From positions 62,001 through 126,000 of the forward strand of contig NZ_AORV01000065.1 in assembly GCF_000350485.1 (NCBI RefSeq): a stretch of 64,000 nt of DNA. The letters run 5' to 3'. The stretch is from Ruminiclostridium cellobioparum subsp. termitidis CT1112 (lineage in GTDB: Bacteria; Bacillota; Clostridia; Acetivibrionales; DSM-1351). The notes under the pieces were generated by a model. It was not told the DNA's origin. It saw only the letters and a list, made by a program, of their open reading frames with translations, and did not search any database. The position numbers and the translations under genes were made by a program. Shown here one piece after another: positions 10,801 to 18,419 of the stretch (the stretch's first letter is position 1; each line of letters starts with the position of its first letter).

Positions 10801-12098
10801 TTATAATCGCCCTTTGTCACATATTTTTTCCAGGTGTCTACATCTTCAAGAGAATCCATGTTTACTATATTTGTTTTGAAATCTACATCAGAGCTTATGT
10901 TATCCTTAATGCTGTCAACAAAGCTGTTTGTACTTGATATATCCTTGTCAGTAGTCACTATCATGTCAACCTTGTCAGACGGTCTTTTGACATTTTCTCT
11001 TATCTTATTGACAAGGCCGGTTATGTTTTTCTGACCTATGCTTCTGCCGTCAAAGCTTGATTCAATCAAACCCCCTAATGAAATATTCTGAGCTGGACCG
11101 TTAAATGTCACCGGGTACTGAGGATTTGTTGAAAGATTCACATTCTCCAGATTATCTGAACAAATGGAATACACTCTTGCCTCACTATCTTTAACATACT
11201 TGCCAAGGCTGCTGTCACTCCTGAGCTGACCCAATCTGTAGTTTAATGCCAAATGAGAAGTGTAATAGTTTGTATCCTCATTGTTAAGAGCAAAAATTAT
11301 AAATGTATCAGTATTACCTGTCAATTCATAGTTTAATTTTGATAAATCCCAGCCGGTTACGGAATTTGTTACCGGTGAATCCTGAGAGCCTTGAATTGAC
11401 CAGGCTGTGTCATATGTAAATACAGGCTCGGCGCTTAATTCCTTAAAACCTTGCTGAGCAGCCCCATTGGGATAATAGTAATTATACTCCCTGTTATAGC
11501 CGAACTGACCCTCGCATATACCTGAATTATTTATAAATGTATACGTATAATAAGTACGCTGTCCAAAGTCATAGACTTGTGTCTGCAGGGCAGATCGGGT
11601 ATATCGTGTTGGCACACCATAAGGCTGGGTTGGTGTTTGGCCTTCGGGCAGTTCTATTACATTGGAGTAATTAAATACTTCGGTTTGTAATTCGTTACTT
11701 GCATTATGCTGCTGTACCTGGCCATAGGGTGTTATATTTAAAGTATATCCGGACCATCTGTAAGTCGCATATCCGTTTTTAGCCCAATAATTTTTAACAT
11801 AATTGCCCTGCTGTGTTCCTATGGTGGTATCAGTCGGATTTGCATACTCAATGCTGATTTTCGCATAGTTGGCAAGCTCGCTTTTCATGCTTGTTAATGC
11901 ATTTTTTAGATTGGCGTTATCTGTGCCGGCATAATCCGTTAATACAAGCAATTTAACTTCACGGCTTTTTTCAACCGTGAAATTTGTTACAGGAGGGGTG
12001 TTCTTTAAATCCTGTACATTCACTGCCAAAACCCCGCTGCTGTGAAACAATAAAATTAAAATTATAATCCAGATAGCAGATATATACTTTTTGCTCAT
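7803..12098 (-). CDS. Giant secreted surface protein with RCC1-like propeller and PKD-like modules
   Basis: 1431 residues; ATG 12098 follows GGAGG. A signal peptide covers residues 1-25. Residues 45-430 are of unknown fold, with KLLVLTDYAG and KVDMIVTTDKD strands that recall a von Willebrand A or Rossmann sheet. Residues ~443-860 hold repeated blades of the form NDGSLWVCG and TNDGKIYSN, as in RCC1-type beta-propellers. PKD/Ig-like modules follow from about 1065 (YDPDHNLSRT, then PPSISAAPTEYNGTGPVNI), and a last beta domain covers ~1290-1431. No anchor is visible. It lies 20 bp after the 802-residue gene and is the third gene of the SLH operon, so it is probably held at the cell surface through its partners. 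Function unknown. Confidence 0.85.
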   Translation of the reverse strand: MSKKYISAIWIIILILLFHSSGVLAVNVQDLKNTPPVTNFTVEKSREVKLLVLTDYAGTDNANLKNALTSMKSELANYAKISIEYANPTDTTIGTQQGNYVKNYWAKNGYATYRWSGYTLNITPYGQVQQHNASNELQTEVFNYSNVIELPEGQTPTQPYGVPTRYTRSALQTQVYDFGQRTYYTYTFINNSGICEGQFGYNREYNYYYPNGAAQQGFKELSAEPVFTYDTAWSIQGSQDSPVTNSVTGWDLSKLNYELTGNTDTFIIFALNNEDTNYYTSHLALNYRLGQLRSDSSLGKYVKDSEARVYSICSDNLENVNLSTNPQYPVTFNGPAQNISLGGLIESSFDGRSIGQKNITGLVNKIRENVKRPSDKVDMIVTTDKDISSTNSFVDSIKDNISSDVDFKTNIVNMDSLEDVDTWKKYVTKGDYKSYSQYNTDATLLLCGNGDLWARGSNLIGWNYQGNEVYGLFGQSTTTKTYSSFIKIAADVKDAYFYYSSSGYSIYIIKNDGSLWVCGANGVTFNSRLGYDMPIQYQEFTNTYWTGVRSLAFDVNEFWVMYMVTDTGVYKRVLDWDNSIVPLAKDPYAPANTQYILGVGGGSLYYISTDGNIDYTSWSNGSPQRPLNHSGKLPYPVKDYSTSRDTARQAVILCTDNKIYNLQGQAYFSTPVKQAILGKSAYGVSYVLTNDGKIYSNTSGGWSTYNIPVADKILFVQDNSGGTGGLVVRTLSGEIGYIGRLNYENIFKTDITTTYDAARYYANNGGGVPTVFDASAGDTAADYLQIGNRFCYVNKQGSICYVNCDYLGADEYGMYRYKYTTVNCGKADSVFDITSKPVKAFSKSKIFNTQLRDGSERYFIYISDNVKKDTYFHAPSDYLLLDNLDSTVLNYLNANRFNIYVVSPAEARDLKLQYPYVPVNRQQYSLRELIYNSVMDSAFCKDENTVKTLIARKYDTFTKQGSTTLTILINEESVRYNQIYSDFEHDPKYSGKWQYTHDPTYFDNSNGLDGNSGKWITEPLYTFSKVGKYTAVAQFRDNPKDDDRFDNYRLWSNVSAPATIIVHRRPIALFSTQIAGRTGSIVNLTYLDKSYDPDHNLSRTDKGIAARVWQYKKASSDTWIEGKPASLAYNSGVYQIRLSVKDIEGAWSSPYIDTIDTVNVPPSISAAPTEYNGTGPVNITITASDNGENDFAYMRYAVTVNTDSPAASQWVKEVDGIKERTITLNTDGTYYLHMEACDKAGQTGKNMTGPYTINNVKAGQFFITMMLDVGWRNYYFNVGGGIDDNHDGVIDRYPRKANTDIGTVKMPINYYELVPYPRYSVKAGYRVKGKIDIQGKPDAAYFKINYLVKGAIHTDDVRLTSNSGDTYGFEWIIPPETDDRSFVSFDLEMRKGDSIYGNEKWIDVWDSRNTSRMVFYIRGKAIDDIIYVQSQ

Positions 12099-12118
12099 TA
12101 AATCCTCCGTTTATTTCT

Positions 12119-14524
12119 TTACCACCCTTTCAAGTAATCACTCTTATAATCACCTGGCAGCAGCAATTCTTTAACCGTTTCAGAATCAGGAATATCTTCA
12201 TACACCTGCAATGCTTCGGTATATTTTCCAACCTCATAGGACCAGATTTCAGCTATTGAATCGTATTCACCATCAACCACCAATCTCACCCCGCTTATAA
12301 ACGGATCGGCACCTGAGTGGGGGTATATGGTTGTTTCATCTGCGAAGGCGGCAGAAACAACGGCGCCCTGGGCCATATCGTTATCACTGTCATACCTGGC
12401 AGACCAGATTCTTTTGCCTATGGGATCACCATCTGGTGAGGTTGAAGTGCAAATAACAGGGATAATACCGTATTTTTGCAAGGTTTTATCGACAGGGTTT
12501 TCAAATTCACGTATATTGCTTTCCGATCCGCTGAAATCTGCTACAGGCGCCAAATCCTCAACTACCGTAATGATTCTGTCAAGAGTATTTAAATAATGGA
12601 CCGCACTGTTAAATGCAAAAGTATTGGTCATAGAGACAGTAATTTTGTACTGCCCGCTGTCCCTGGCCTGAAAATATACAGTTTTTTGTCCCTTCAGCAC
12701 GGAATTGAAGTCCAGACCCGTATTAGTCCATAAACCATTATTATATAACTGAGCTTTTCCGTTAACGTTTTTATATACCGTACCGTTTGACAGCCTTACT
12801 CCGTAATCGCCGGTAGCTCCGGTGCCGTTTACAGGCTGTATGCTCCATGCAGTCAGGTTCCAATCAATAGGAAATCTTGCAGCTGATTTGCTTTTAGAGG
12901 TGTCAATTGTTATTTTTCGATTTTCTTTCATCTTGCCGGCTGAAATATCTATCACTACTTCCGGTTTGGGTTCTATTATTTGAATGCTGCTCCCGGCATA
13001 ACCGAAGCAATTACCATCATCCACTACCTCCAGGTCAATATCATATATTCCAGCTCCGGGATACCAGGTGGTCCCCTTTTCATTGTCACCCAAACTATTT
13101 TCATATGTATTGTAAGGATCATAACCATATGTACCCGGCAAATCCCAATAATAGTGTTCTATATAGCCGTCTTCATCATAGGACCGGCTGCCGTCAATTA
13201 ACACATCATCTCCGGCATATGCAACAGGTGGATTGCTGATAATGGCTATAGGGTCATAATTAATTTTTGGGGGCGGTTTTGGCGGGATGGTCGGGTCAGA
13301 TTTATACCAGAAGTAAATATAGGCATTTTTATTTGTTGATGATAATGTCACTGTCTGGGAAGCAGCAGTTTCCATTTTTGACTTGTCAGGTATTACCGTG
13401 GAAAATGTTTGATATGAACCTTGAATCTTATACGCTGATACGGGAGGATAAGTAACGGTTTTAGGTTTTCCGAACGGAACACCCGGAATAATCTGGGAAG
13501 TATCGGGAATTTCGGTATTGGTATCTATGTTAAGACATCTAATGTAAATAGTCCCTGAATCAGGAGGCGGTTTTATCACATGGACGGTATGTATGGCCGA
13601 ATCGGCAAGCTGTGAACCTTGACCGGTTGAATCCGGTGTATTTCTGCCCTTTATCTGAAACTTGTAATCTCTGACCTCGTCAAGAGTTACTGTTGTTTGA
13701 TAGGTCATTTCTTCTCTTATACTGTCATTTGGGTTGCCTTGTTCATCAAGAAATTGGCCGTTCACAAATCCGCTTATATGATGTATACCTGTTCCCGTAC
13801 CTTTAAAAACTACCGTGGTTCCCTGTAACACTGTAGAACCATCAATTGGTAAAATCAGCTTTACAGCCGGTTTTGGCAGCTCAGGTTTATTCTGAGGGAT
13901 ATGAAATCTTATGTTGAAATATTGACTCGTTGTATTGGATAAATATGAAGATGTATACTCTTTAAAATAGTCAAGCAGTTCTTCAGCCGAAGCTGCTATG
14001 GAGTATGGATCTTCTGCTGTCGAAATTGGCGTATAGGCAGCTCGGCCTGTTTTGGTCTTATCATACCAATATTTTTGGATTTCTGCATTTGCAGTTATAT
14101 CACAGCCGCCAGGATCTTCAATTATTTTTCTATAGTATGCTTTATATTCATCGGTTACAAAGTCTTCTACCGAGTTTCCTCCAAGCATTCCGCTTGCTGC
14201 AGTGCCTTTCCACTCATCAGTGAGAGGGTAGGTATAAGTTCTGGGCTGAGAATCCCATGAAGTCATGGCACGTGGAACATTGACAGTAACATGCTTTCCG
14301 TCAGGAGTTTCAAACCGGATATTCCAGGCAATGACAAATGCCTGCTTTGGTGCAGTTGAACTTATACCCTGAACTGTCCACTGAAGAGCTTGATGCTTTT
14401 GACTATCACTTATGGGAATAAGTACAGTCCCGTCACCACCATCTGCATATAAATTAAAACATGGATAAATTAACCCTGATAAAAGAATTACTAATATTAA
14501 AAAAATAGAGATATTTTTTTTCAT
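12119..14524 (-). CDS. Secreted PKD / MucBP-like surface protein, function unknown
   Basis: 802 residues. ATG 14524 is chosen because GTGAGG precedes it and a signal peptide starts at once (MKKNISIFLILVILLSG). GTG 14534-14536 is an alternative in the same frame that would overlap the previous stop. Residues 30-230 form an unknown N-terminal domain, followed by Ig-like beta repeats. A stretch at ~320-415 resembles MucBP (GTIYIRCLNIDTNTEI). A PKD domain follows at ~420-520 (YAGDDVLIDGSRSYDEDG) and a further beta domain near 655 (APVADFSGS). No anchor or catalytic motif is evident. Its place between the SLH protein and the propeller protein suggests one surface complex. Confidence 0.85.
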   Translation of the reverse strand: MKKNISIFLILVILLSGLIYPCFNLYADGGDGTVLIPISDSQKHQALQWTVQGISSTAPKQAFVIAWNIRFETPDGKHVTVNVPRAMTSWDSQPRTYTYPLTDEWKGTAASGMLGGNSVEDFVTDEYKAYYRKIIEDPGGCDITANAEIQKYWYDKTKTGRAAYTPISTAEDPYSIAASAEELLDYFKEYTSSYLSNTTSQYFNIRFHIPQNKPELPKPAVKLILPIDGSTVLQGTTVVFKGTGTGIHHISGFVNGQFLDEQGNPNDSIREEMTYQTTVTLDEVRDYKFQIKGRNTPDSTGQGSQLADSAIHTVHVIKPPPDSGTIYIRCLNIDTNTEIPDTSQIIPGVPFGKPKTVTYPPVSAYKIQGSYQTFSTVIPDKSKMETAASQTVTLSSTNKNAYIYFWYKSDPTIPPKPPPKINYDPIAIISNPPVAYAGDDVLIDGSRSYDEDGYIEHYYWDLPGTYGYDPYNTYENSLGDNEKGTTWYPGAGIYDIDLEVVDDGNCFGYAGSSIQIIEPKPEVVIDISAGKMKENRKITIDTSKSKSAARFPIDWNLTAWSIQPVNGTGATGDYGVRLSNGTVYKNVNGKAQLYNNGLWTNTGLDFNSVLKGQKTVYFQARDSGQYKITVSMTNTFAFNSAVHYLNTLDRIITVVEDLAPVADFSGSESNIREFENPVDKTLQKYGIIPVICTSTSPDGDPIGKRIWSARYDSDNDMAQGAVVSAAFADETTIYPHSGADPFISGVRLVVDGEYDSIAEIWSYEVGKYTEALQVYEDIPDSETVKELLLPGDYKSDYLKGW

Positions 14525-14532
14525 CATTAACC

Positions 14533-15798
14533 TCACTTTACAATGCGTGTATCAGTGAGTCTATACCAAAAACCATTTGCTTTTACTCCTGAATCTTGAG
14601 GGTAAAAGCCTAGTTTAATTTCTTCTTCATACCAGACACCAACTTTATTTTCTCCTGTATTTTCAGATGGATTTATCCATCTATATCGTATAGTACCCCT
14701 TAAAGTTGGCTGATCCGTGGAGTCATAAGCTAAAAGACTTTTACCGGTATAAAAATATCCTTCTCTTACCCATATATTATCTTTTATCTTTTTAATTCTA
14801 CTATCCACATCAAAGCCACCAATCATCACATTTGCCCAATCGGTTTTTATAATGTTGATCTTTCTATAATCTGCATTAATCCATAGTTCAACTACCTTTC
14901 TACCGACTTTAACCATCTCATCAGCAAGTTCATCATCTGAAATTCCAGTTACACTTGACCAACCTGGCCATTTACCATTCTCCAAGTCATCCATAAGCCT
15001 GAAATGCTGTTCCTCCAGGGAATAATCACCCAATAGATCAGTACAGCTGAGTAATTCCTTACTCACACCCTTATCCATGCCGGCAAGCCATTCCTGATGT
15101 CTCCTTGCTTTAGTCTCAGCTTCATCTTTTTTTGCTTTTTCCTCACTGATTTTCTTATTGAGATAATCCAGCTTATCAATGTTGCAATCATATGCATTGA
15201 CAATAATAGCAGCAGTTTCAGCCCTGGTAAGCCTGTCATCCGGCTTGAAATAAAACTTATTATTTTCAATCGATCCCCGCATGAGATAGTTGGAGTATGC
15301 TGCAGCAGAATACCCTGCATCGGCAGAAACATCTGTGTAGATCGATTCTGTTGTTTCGTCGGGAGCTATATTCAAAGCTCTGCATACCATTTCAGCCGCC
15401 TCCTGCCTTGTTATTGCATAATTGGGGTTGAATTTCTGATCAGCAGGCAGATCAATTATTCCGTTTGCCAAAGCAGCTGTTATATAACCTGATGCCCAGC
15501 TTTTCTGAGAATCGGCAAATGGATTTCCCTGCATTTGTTCATATCCCTTGACATTGCACAGGAAAGTAACGAATTCAGCCCGTGTAACTGACAGATTCGG
15601 TCCAAACATGTTATTGCCGATGCCGGCAGTTATCTTAAGCTCCATAAGTTTCGTGACATAGGAATAATACCAGGAAGTAGCTTTTACATCAGAAAATTTC
15701 AAATTATCAACTGGTTCTCCAAATGTACAGATTTCAGTAACCGCTAAAATTGAGACTGTCAAGATCAGTGCCATTATTCTTTTCATACATTCTTTCAT
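14533..15798 (-). CDS. SLH-domain surface protein
   Basis: 421 residues with a signal peptide, starting at ATG 15798 behind AAAGGAG. Three S-layer homology repeats cover about residues 33-210: FSDVKATSWYYSYVTKL, FADSQKSWASGYI and YTDVSADAGYSAAAYSNYL, each followed by the usual VTRAE / ITRQEAAEM / LTRAETAAI strand. Such repeats bind pyruvylated secondary wall polymer. A charged helical linker (~212-240) leads to a C-terminal ~180-residue domain that I do not recognise. This is the first gene of a three-gene operon, with its promoter inside the inverted-repeat segment at 16094-16221. Confidence 0.9.
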   Translation of the reverse strand: MKECMKRIMALILTVSILAVTEICTFGEPVDNLKFSDVKATSWYYSYVTKLMELKITAGIGNNMFGPNLSVTRAEFVTFLCNVKGYEQMQGNPFADSQKSWASGYITAALANGIIDLPADQKFNPNYAITRQEAAEMVCRALNIAPDETTESIYTDVSADAGYSAAAYSNYLMRGSIENNKFYFKPDDRLTRAETAAIIVNAYDCNIDKLDYLNKKISEEKAKKDEAETKARRHQEWLAGMDKGVSKELLSCTDLLGDYSLEEQHFRLMDDLENGKWPGWSSVTGISDDELADEMVKVGRKVVELWINADYRKINIIKTDWANVMIGGFDVDSRIKKIKDNIWVREGYFYTGKSLLAYDSTDQPTLRGTIRYRWINPSENTGENKVGVWYEEEIKLGFYPQDSGVKANGFWYRLTDTRIVK

Positions 15799-16138
15799 GA
15801 TTGTATTCTCCTTTATTATGTTAATTTAATTATTCTTGCGATGTTTTTATTTGGCAGGATTCCAAAGCTGTCACGAGTTTCCATGCTGAAGCCGTACCGA
15901 AGAATATGAGCTTTCTTATGATTTATCTCCATGTTTTTATTAAATTTCAGAATGTAAAAGATCCTGTGCGTGCATATTAATTTGACTGATTGGATAAAAA
16001 AGATTTTTGTTAAAAAGATTTTTATATTTAAAATACCTTCAAGAATTGCTGTCATATTAATCAAACTATGACCTCAAGTTATTCCAAAAGAGACAGTCGC
16101 TTGACCTTTTAGCGGCTATGTCATAACTTATATTGCAT
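15799..16138 (-). other. Long 5' leader of the SLH operon
   Basis: About 340 bases lie between the likely transcription start near 16132 and the SLH start codon. AAAGCT and AGCTTT form a short inverted pair about 45 bases apart in the part near 15865-15920, so the leader may fold, but I do not recognise a known riboswitch. An 82-codon frame (15816-16064) lies here without a ribosome site and is not called. Confidence 0.35.
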
Positions 16139-16221
16139 ACTATACCAAAATAATCCAAAATATTCAATAGCATATTACAATTTTTATAATATTAATTGTA
16201 AATTTTTACATCAAGCGACTG
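16094..16221. repeat. Inverted-repeat-bounded promoter segment (candidate invertible element)
   Basis: CAGTCGCTTGA at 16094-16104 and its exact reverse complement at 16211-16221 bound 128 bp of AT-rich DNA that holds the promoter for the SLH operon. A serine recombinase gene ends 105 bp to the right. The arms are 11 bp with no convincing extension. Inversion would turn the promoter toward the terminator at 16252-16303. That it inverts is inference. Confidence 0.5.
16139..16167 (-). promoter_or_regulatory. Candidate sigma-A promoter of the SLH operon
   Basis: On the minus strand TTGAAT (16162-16167) and TATAGT (16139-16144) are separated by 17 bp. The -10 matches 5 of 6 and the -35 matches 4 of 6. 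It lies inside the inverted-repeat segment and points to the SLH gene. Confidence 0.55.
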
Positions 16222-16251
16222 AATTATTAAATATTTCGAAGTAACTCACCA

Positions 16252-16303
16252 AAATAAGCCAGCTCCAAAACCTGTGAAACAGTCTCAAAGTTGGCTTATT
16301 TTA
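16252..16303 (-). terminator. Hairpin terminator after the serine recombinase
   Basis: AAAATAAGCCA at 16252-16262 pairs with TGGCTTATTTT at 16293-16303. The T-rich flank on both sides makes it usable from either direction. It separates the recombinase from the promoter segment. Confidence 0.75.
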
Positions 16304-16325
16304 AATTTATTCTATTGTTTATTTT

Positions 16326-17900
16326 TTACCCTTCCCTCCAATTGTTATAGTTATATTCAATAACTATCAGCCCGTTCTTTATTTCCTCCATGCTCATACC
16401 TGTGTTCCTGAGTTCAGCACTGTCGCTGCTGTCGTAAACAATTATCCTGTTGACCATTTGCTCGATAATATTCTTATTGATCCCCTGGGTTTTTATCCTG
16501 TTAATAAAATTTTCTACCACATGCATTTTGTCAAGCTGCTTTTTTTCTTCCTCCAGCAGTTTCTCCGTCTCTTTTCTCAGAGTACTTATACGCTCTTCAA
16601 TATTTTTATTCATTCTGATAAAAAGCTGCTCCGATATTTTTGCTTCCAGCCTGTCAAGATACAATATGTCCTGCTGCTTTTGCTTGGCAGCTATCTGCTG
16701 CTCCAACTTCTGCGCCATTTCATACCTCTTCTGCCTGTCATCTTCCTCATTACAGTATTTCAGGCTGAAGCTGTCTATAAACTCTCTATTTGACAGCATT
16801 TCCAACAGTTCGTCGGAAATGACATCAATTATCGTCTGTTCGGTAACGTAATGACTGGAGCAGCATTCACTCCCATTTTTGGAATAGGAACTGCATATGT
16901 ACCCTACAGGTCTGTCCTTGCGGACTCTCACATACATTGCCTTACCGCATTTTCCGCAATAGAGCATATTGCTCAGCAGATGGGATATATTCCTGTTATA
17001 TCCCTGATTTGAGCGCTTTTTCGCTCTTATTTTCTGGACTTCCTCAAAATCCTCGTTCTTTACTATGGGCTCATGGGTATTTGTTGTAATAATCCATTTA
17101 TCAAAGGGAAGTCTTCTGGTTTTCTTATTCTTAAAGCTTATTTTTTCACTTACACCCTGAACCGTATCGCCAATGTATACACGGTTGCAGAGTATTCTCT
17201 GCACAGCCACCTGATTCCAGGGAGTTATGGGAATGTCGGAGTTTTTTGAAGACGGTGAAGGATACCCTCTCCCGTTCAGCATATTTGCAATTGCCGCATA
17301 GCCATAACCCTGCTTATACAGTCCGAATATCTCCCTGACTACCGGAGCGGTTCTTGTATCCACTACCAGCTTGTTTTTCTCATTAACAGACTTGACATAT
17401 CCGTAAGGAGCATTTCCTATGTATTCACCCTGCTCTATTTTAAACCGCAGATTTGCCCTTATTTTCTTTGAAATATCCCGCACATACCGTTCGTTATACC
17501 ACGTATCAATGCCCACCGTTTCATTATCCTTCAGGCTGTCATATCTCCCGTCGGAGGTTATTACACGCACACCGTATTCCTCAAGAAAGTCAAGAAAAAG
17601 TAATGTTTTGGCATTATTCCTTCCCAGTCTTGATAAATCCTTCAGTACTATTAGATTAATGTTGCAGGACAACACATCCTTTTTCAGCTCTTCCAGAGCA
17701 TTTCTCTCAAAGCCTGACCCAGACACATTATCATCGACATACGTTTTGTATATTGTCCCCATATTATTTCTTTTTACATAATCAACCAATAGTTTTTTTT
17801 GAGTTTCAATTGTTTCAAGATTTTCTTCATTTTCATCTCTGCTCTGCCGAACATATATTCCTATGTGATAATTGATATCAGGCTTGTTGAATCCCAGCAT
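16326..17900 (-). CDS. Large serine recombinase
   Basis: 524 residues from ATG 17900, ten bases after AAGGAGG; the in-frame ATG at 17924 lacks its own ribosome site. The resolvase domain comes first, with catalytic Ser20 in IYVRQSRD and Arg in LKDLSRLGRNN. A recombinase domain follows (NAPYGYVKS to ~300), then a zinc ribbon (CGKCGKAM ... CSS ... CC), then a C-terminal coiled coil rich in E/K/Q. All expected parts are present, so it looks active. No phage or conjugation genes surround it, unlike most enzymes of this class. Its position next to an inverted repeat that flanks a promoter suggests a DNA inversion role; alternatively it is the last remnant of an integrated element. Confidence 0.93.
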   Translation of the reverse strand: MLGFNKPDINYHIGIYVRQSRDENEENLETIETQKKLLVDYVKRNNMGTIYKTYVDDNVSGSGFERNALEELKKDVLSCNINLIVLKDLSRLGRNNAKTLLFLDFLEEYGVRVITSDGRYDSLKDNETVGIDTWYNERYVRDISKKIRANLRFKIEQGEYIGNAPYGYVKSVNEKNKLVVDTRTAPVVREIFGLYKQGYGYAAIANMLNGRGYPSPSSKNSDIPITPWNQVAVQRILCNRVYIGDTVQGVSEKISFKNKKTRRLPFDKWIITTNTHEPIVKNEDFEEVQKIRAKKRSNQGYNRNISHLLSNMLYCGKCGKAMYVRVRKDRPVGYICSSYSKNGSECCSSHYVTEQTIIDVISDELLEMLSNREFIDSFSLKYCNEEDDRQKRYEMAQKLEQQIAAKQKQQDILYLDRLEAKISEQLFIRMNKNIEERISTLRKETEKLLEEEKKQLDKMHVVENFINRIKTQGINKNIIEQMVNRIIVYDSSDSAELRNTGMSMEEIKNGLIVIEYNYNNWREG

Positions 17901-18419
17901 TGCCCTGCTACCTCCTTGCTGCATTTGTTGAAATTTCTTTCATAGCATCTTTAAATCAGGAGCTGACTTCTATTTCATTTATATTCACATTCACTGAATA
18001 TTAAAATTTGTCCTAAATAAATTAGAGTATTAGTTTATATGAAAGAAAAGAAGATATAAATATTTGGGATTACTATTACGTTGTCCGCATCTATTATAGT
18101 TTCAAGCCTGTTAAGGTTACCAAACCCAGTCTCATACGGGTTTGCACGTCAAAAGATAATGCTCCCTTTTAAATTATATGTCTAATTTTAACAATTATAC
18201 AAATAATGTAAAAAACAGAAAATATTACAATTTATTCCTTTTAAAATATGTTAAAATCTAATTAAACATGTTAATTTTTGATAATATGACAATTTTTAGT
18301 TTAGCATGACTGTGCTGGGTAAATATGTAAAAGAAAAAAAGGGGGGTTGTGCTGTTTGAATATTCCATATCCGGCATCAGAAAAATGCGCAAAATCAAAA
18401 CAGAAGGAGTGTAAAGTAA
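17901..18419 (+). promoter_or_regulatory. Leader region upstream of GH44
   Basis: 519 bp. An 18-base string, GAATATTAAAATTTGTCC (17996-18013), recurs before the GH26 gene, and a 17-base string, TGAAAGAAAAGAAGATA (18040-18056), recurs before the germination operon. AAACCC and GGGTTT form a small hairpin at about 18119-18146. A strong GGGGGG ribosome-site-like run lies just before a Cys-rich frame starting at TTG 18347 that overlaps the GH44 start in another frame. No clear promoter was found. Confidence 0.4.

Noticed and set aside
15799-15960. Leader of the SLH operon as a known riboswitch (c-di-AMP or c-di-GMP)
   Set aside because: A few motifs looked similar, but conserved core elements are missing; only a weak inverted pair remains.
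15816-16064. 82-codon frame upstream of the SLH gene
   Set aside because: No ribosome site, composition of AT-rich non-coding DNA, and it lies in the leader between the promoter and the SLH gene.
7803-17900. Whole region as an integrated phage or conjugative element
   Set aside because: Only the recombinase is mobile-element-like; no structural, replication or transfer genes and no tRNA or att duplication were found.
18119-18146. Hairpin AAACCC/GGGTTT before GH44 as a c-di-GMP riboswitch
   Set aside because: The surrounding bases do not fit the conserved core of either c-di-GMP class on either strand.
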